Shown here: positions 63,112 through 64,000 of the stretch, piece by piece | How the letters are laid out: each line of letters opens with the position of its first letter | Numbering within the stretch: the first letter of the stretch is position 1 | DNA from: Leisingera sp. JC1 | GTDB lineage: Bacteria > Pseudomonadota > Alphaproteobacteria > Rhodobacterales > Rhodobacteraceae | Direction of reading: 5' to 3' | DNA length: 64,000 nt | Assembly (NCBI RefSeq): GCF_001679925.1 | Contig: NZ_LYUZ01000081.1 | Span: forward strand, 241,100-305,099 | Program-made: the position numbers and the translations under genes | The notes under the pieces: generated by a model | The model's database searches: none | What the model was told of the DNA's origin: nothing | Seen by the model: only the letters and a program-made list of their open reading frames with translations

Positions 63112-63996
63112 ATGACACAGGGCGAAACACGCGCGGGGCTGGCAGCGCTGTGGATGATTGGGGCCATTGTCTCCTTCTCCGCTATGGCGATTGCCGGACG
63201 CGAGGCCGGGCTGACGCTGGACACCTTCGAGATCATGGCCTACCGCAGCCTGGTTGGGGTGGTGATTGTTGTTGCCGTCCTGACCGCTGCGGGCCGCTGG
63301 CATCAGGTCCGGCGGCAGCGGCTGGGGGTGCATCTGCTGCGCAACCTGTTCCATTTCACCGGCCAGAACCTGTGGTTTCTGGCGGTGACGCTGATTCCGC
63401 TGGCCCAGGTCTTTGCGCTGGAGTTCACCTCGCCGCTGTGGGTGATCATCCTGTCGCCGCTCCTGCTGGGCGAGGCGCTGACCCGGCGGCGGATGCTGGC
63501 TGCGGCGCTGGGTTTTGCCGGTATCCTGATCGTCGCGCGCCCCAGCCCGGACACGCTGAACCTTGGCCTCGCCGCAGCGGCCAGTTGCGCCATCTTCTTT
63601 GCCCTGACTGCGATCCTGACCAAACGGCTGACCCGGCATGAGCACACCGCATCAATCCTGTTCTGGCTGACCTCCATGCAGCTGGTCATGGGTCTGCTGG
63701 CGGCGGGATGGGACGGCGACATGGCGCTGCCGGACGCAGCCACCCTGCCCTGGCTGGTGCTGATCGGCATTGCCGGGCTGACTGCGCATTTCTGCCTGAC
63801 CACCGCCCTGTCGCTGGCGCCCGCCAGCGTGGTGGTGCCGGTGGATTTCGCCCGCCTGCCCGCCATCGCCATCCTGGGCATGGTGATCTATGGCGAGGCG
63901 CTGGATGCCTGGGTGCTGGGCGGAGCCGCTATCATTTGCTTTGCAAATTACCTCAACATAGTTGCAAGCAAGCCCCACAGAACCCCTCAGAGCTGA
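63112..63996 (+). CDS. DMT superfamily transporter (EamA)
   Basis: A 294-residue membrane protein with ten predicted helices in two EamA repeats: LWMIGAIVSFSAMAIAGREAG at the start, AYRSLVGVVIVVAV, FHFTGQNLWFLAVTLIPLAQVFALEFTSPLWVIIL (in part) in the first half and AASCAIFFALTAILTKRL to PVDFARLPAIAILGMVIYGEALDAWVLGGAAII in the second. These proteins export metabolites or amino acids; the substrate is unknown. It is the last gene in the window; the stop is at 63994-63996. Confidence 0.88.
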   Translation: MTQGETRAGLAALWMIGAIVSFSAMAIAGREAGLTLDTFEIMAYRSLVGVVIVVAVLTAAGRWHQVRRQRLGVHLLRNLFHFTGQNLWFLAVTLIPLAQVFALEFTSPLWVIILSPLLLGEALTRRRMLAAALGFAGILIVARPSPDTLNLGLAAAASCAIFFALTAILTKRLTRHEHTASILFWLTSMQLVMGLLAAGWDGDMALPDAATLPWLVLIGIAGLTAHFCLTTALSLAPASVVVPVDFARLPAIAILGMVIYGEALDAWVLGGAAIICFANYLNIVASKPHRTPQS

Positions 63997-64000
63997 CAGA

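Noticed and set aside
1-64000. CRISPR arrays, tRNA or rRNA genes, insertion sequences, prophage
   Set aside because: No spaced direct repeats, cloverleaf-like sequences, transposase or phage genes were seen; I could not run tRNA or repeat search programs.

Overview
This 64-kb window is GC-rich, gene-dense chromosomal DNA from an alphaproteobacterium, most probably of the Roseobacter group (Rhodobacterales; Leisingera/Phaeobacter/Ruegeria-like). The grounds are the dusB(nifR3)-ntrB-ntrC-ntrY-ntrX cluster, the hflX-hfq-trkH-trkA block, a HemB without the zinc cysteines, DUF6456/DUF6477 regulators, a non-pyrrolysine MttB-family methyltransferase, and many 4-bp gene overlaps. The genus is an inference from protein character only. 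No rRNA, tRNA, CRISPR, insertion sequence or prophage was seen.

Layout. 1-5.8 kb: partial TrmJ-type methyltransferase, ThiE-like protein, divergent HupE/UreJ and DUF4198 genes whose start codons overlap, pseudouridine catabolism (psuK-psuG), a DUF502 membrane protein. 5.8-9.8 kb: patatin lipase, 3-hydroxybutyrate dehydrogenase, an intergenic region holding a well-formed small-RNA candidate, a peptide-type ABC binding protein. 9.85-11.9 kb: an arsenic operon (ArsR-phosphatase fusion, arsenate reductase, aquaglyceroporin) behind a promoter that overlaps a 30-bp palindrome and probably gives a leaderless mRNA. 12-20 kb: small hypothetical gene, XRE-cupin regulator divergent from an acyl-CoA ligase/DsbA-like pair, Bcr/CflA-type exporter, a TPR protein, a class III cyclase-TPR protein. 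20-30.4 kb: mfd, a membrane protein, hemB, a SYLF lipoprotein, a beta-hydroxyacid dehydrogenase, a penicillin-acylase-family hydrolase, an atypical alpha/beta hydrolase.

30.4-45.6 kb: hflX-hfq, trkH-trkA, two small lipoproteins followed by a secreted caspase-like/Sel1 protein, then the nitrogen regulation cluster. 45.7-50 kb: ispDF-pgpA-cinA, an Amt ammonium transporter, thiopurine methyltransferase. 50-56.3 kb: RatA/COQ10-like protein, hpt, an RcnB-like metal-binding protein, lipA with an M20 peptidase, a lysine-rich protein of unknown function with an upstream overlapping mini-ORF, peroxiredoxin, a cupin. 56.3-64 kb: DUF6456 and DUF6477 regulators, MttB-family methyltransferase, guaA, a tandem sulfotransferase-like protein, a DMT transporter.

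Functionally most of the window is housekeeping (isoprenoid, heme, lipoate and GMP synthesis, transcription-coupled repair, K+ uptake, nitrogen control). The most unusual material is the small-RNA candidate at 7.8 kb, the arsenic promoter-operator, the lipoprotein-caspase locus at 35-38 kb, the lysine-rich protein with its leader ORF at 54 kb, and the fused double sulfotransferase at 61.5 kb. I saw no complete novel multi-gene system that I can defend.
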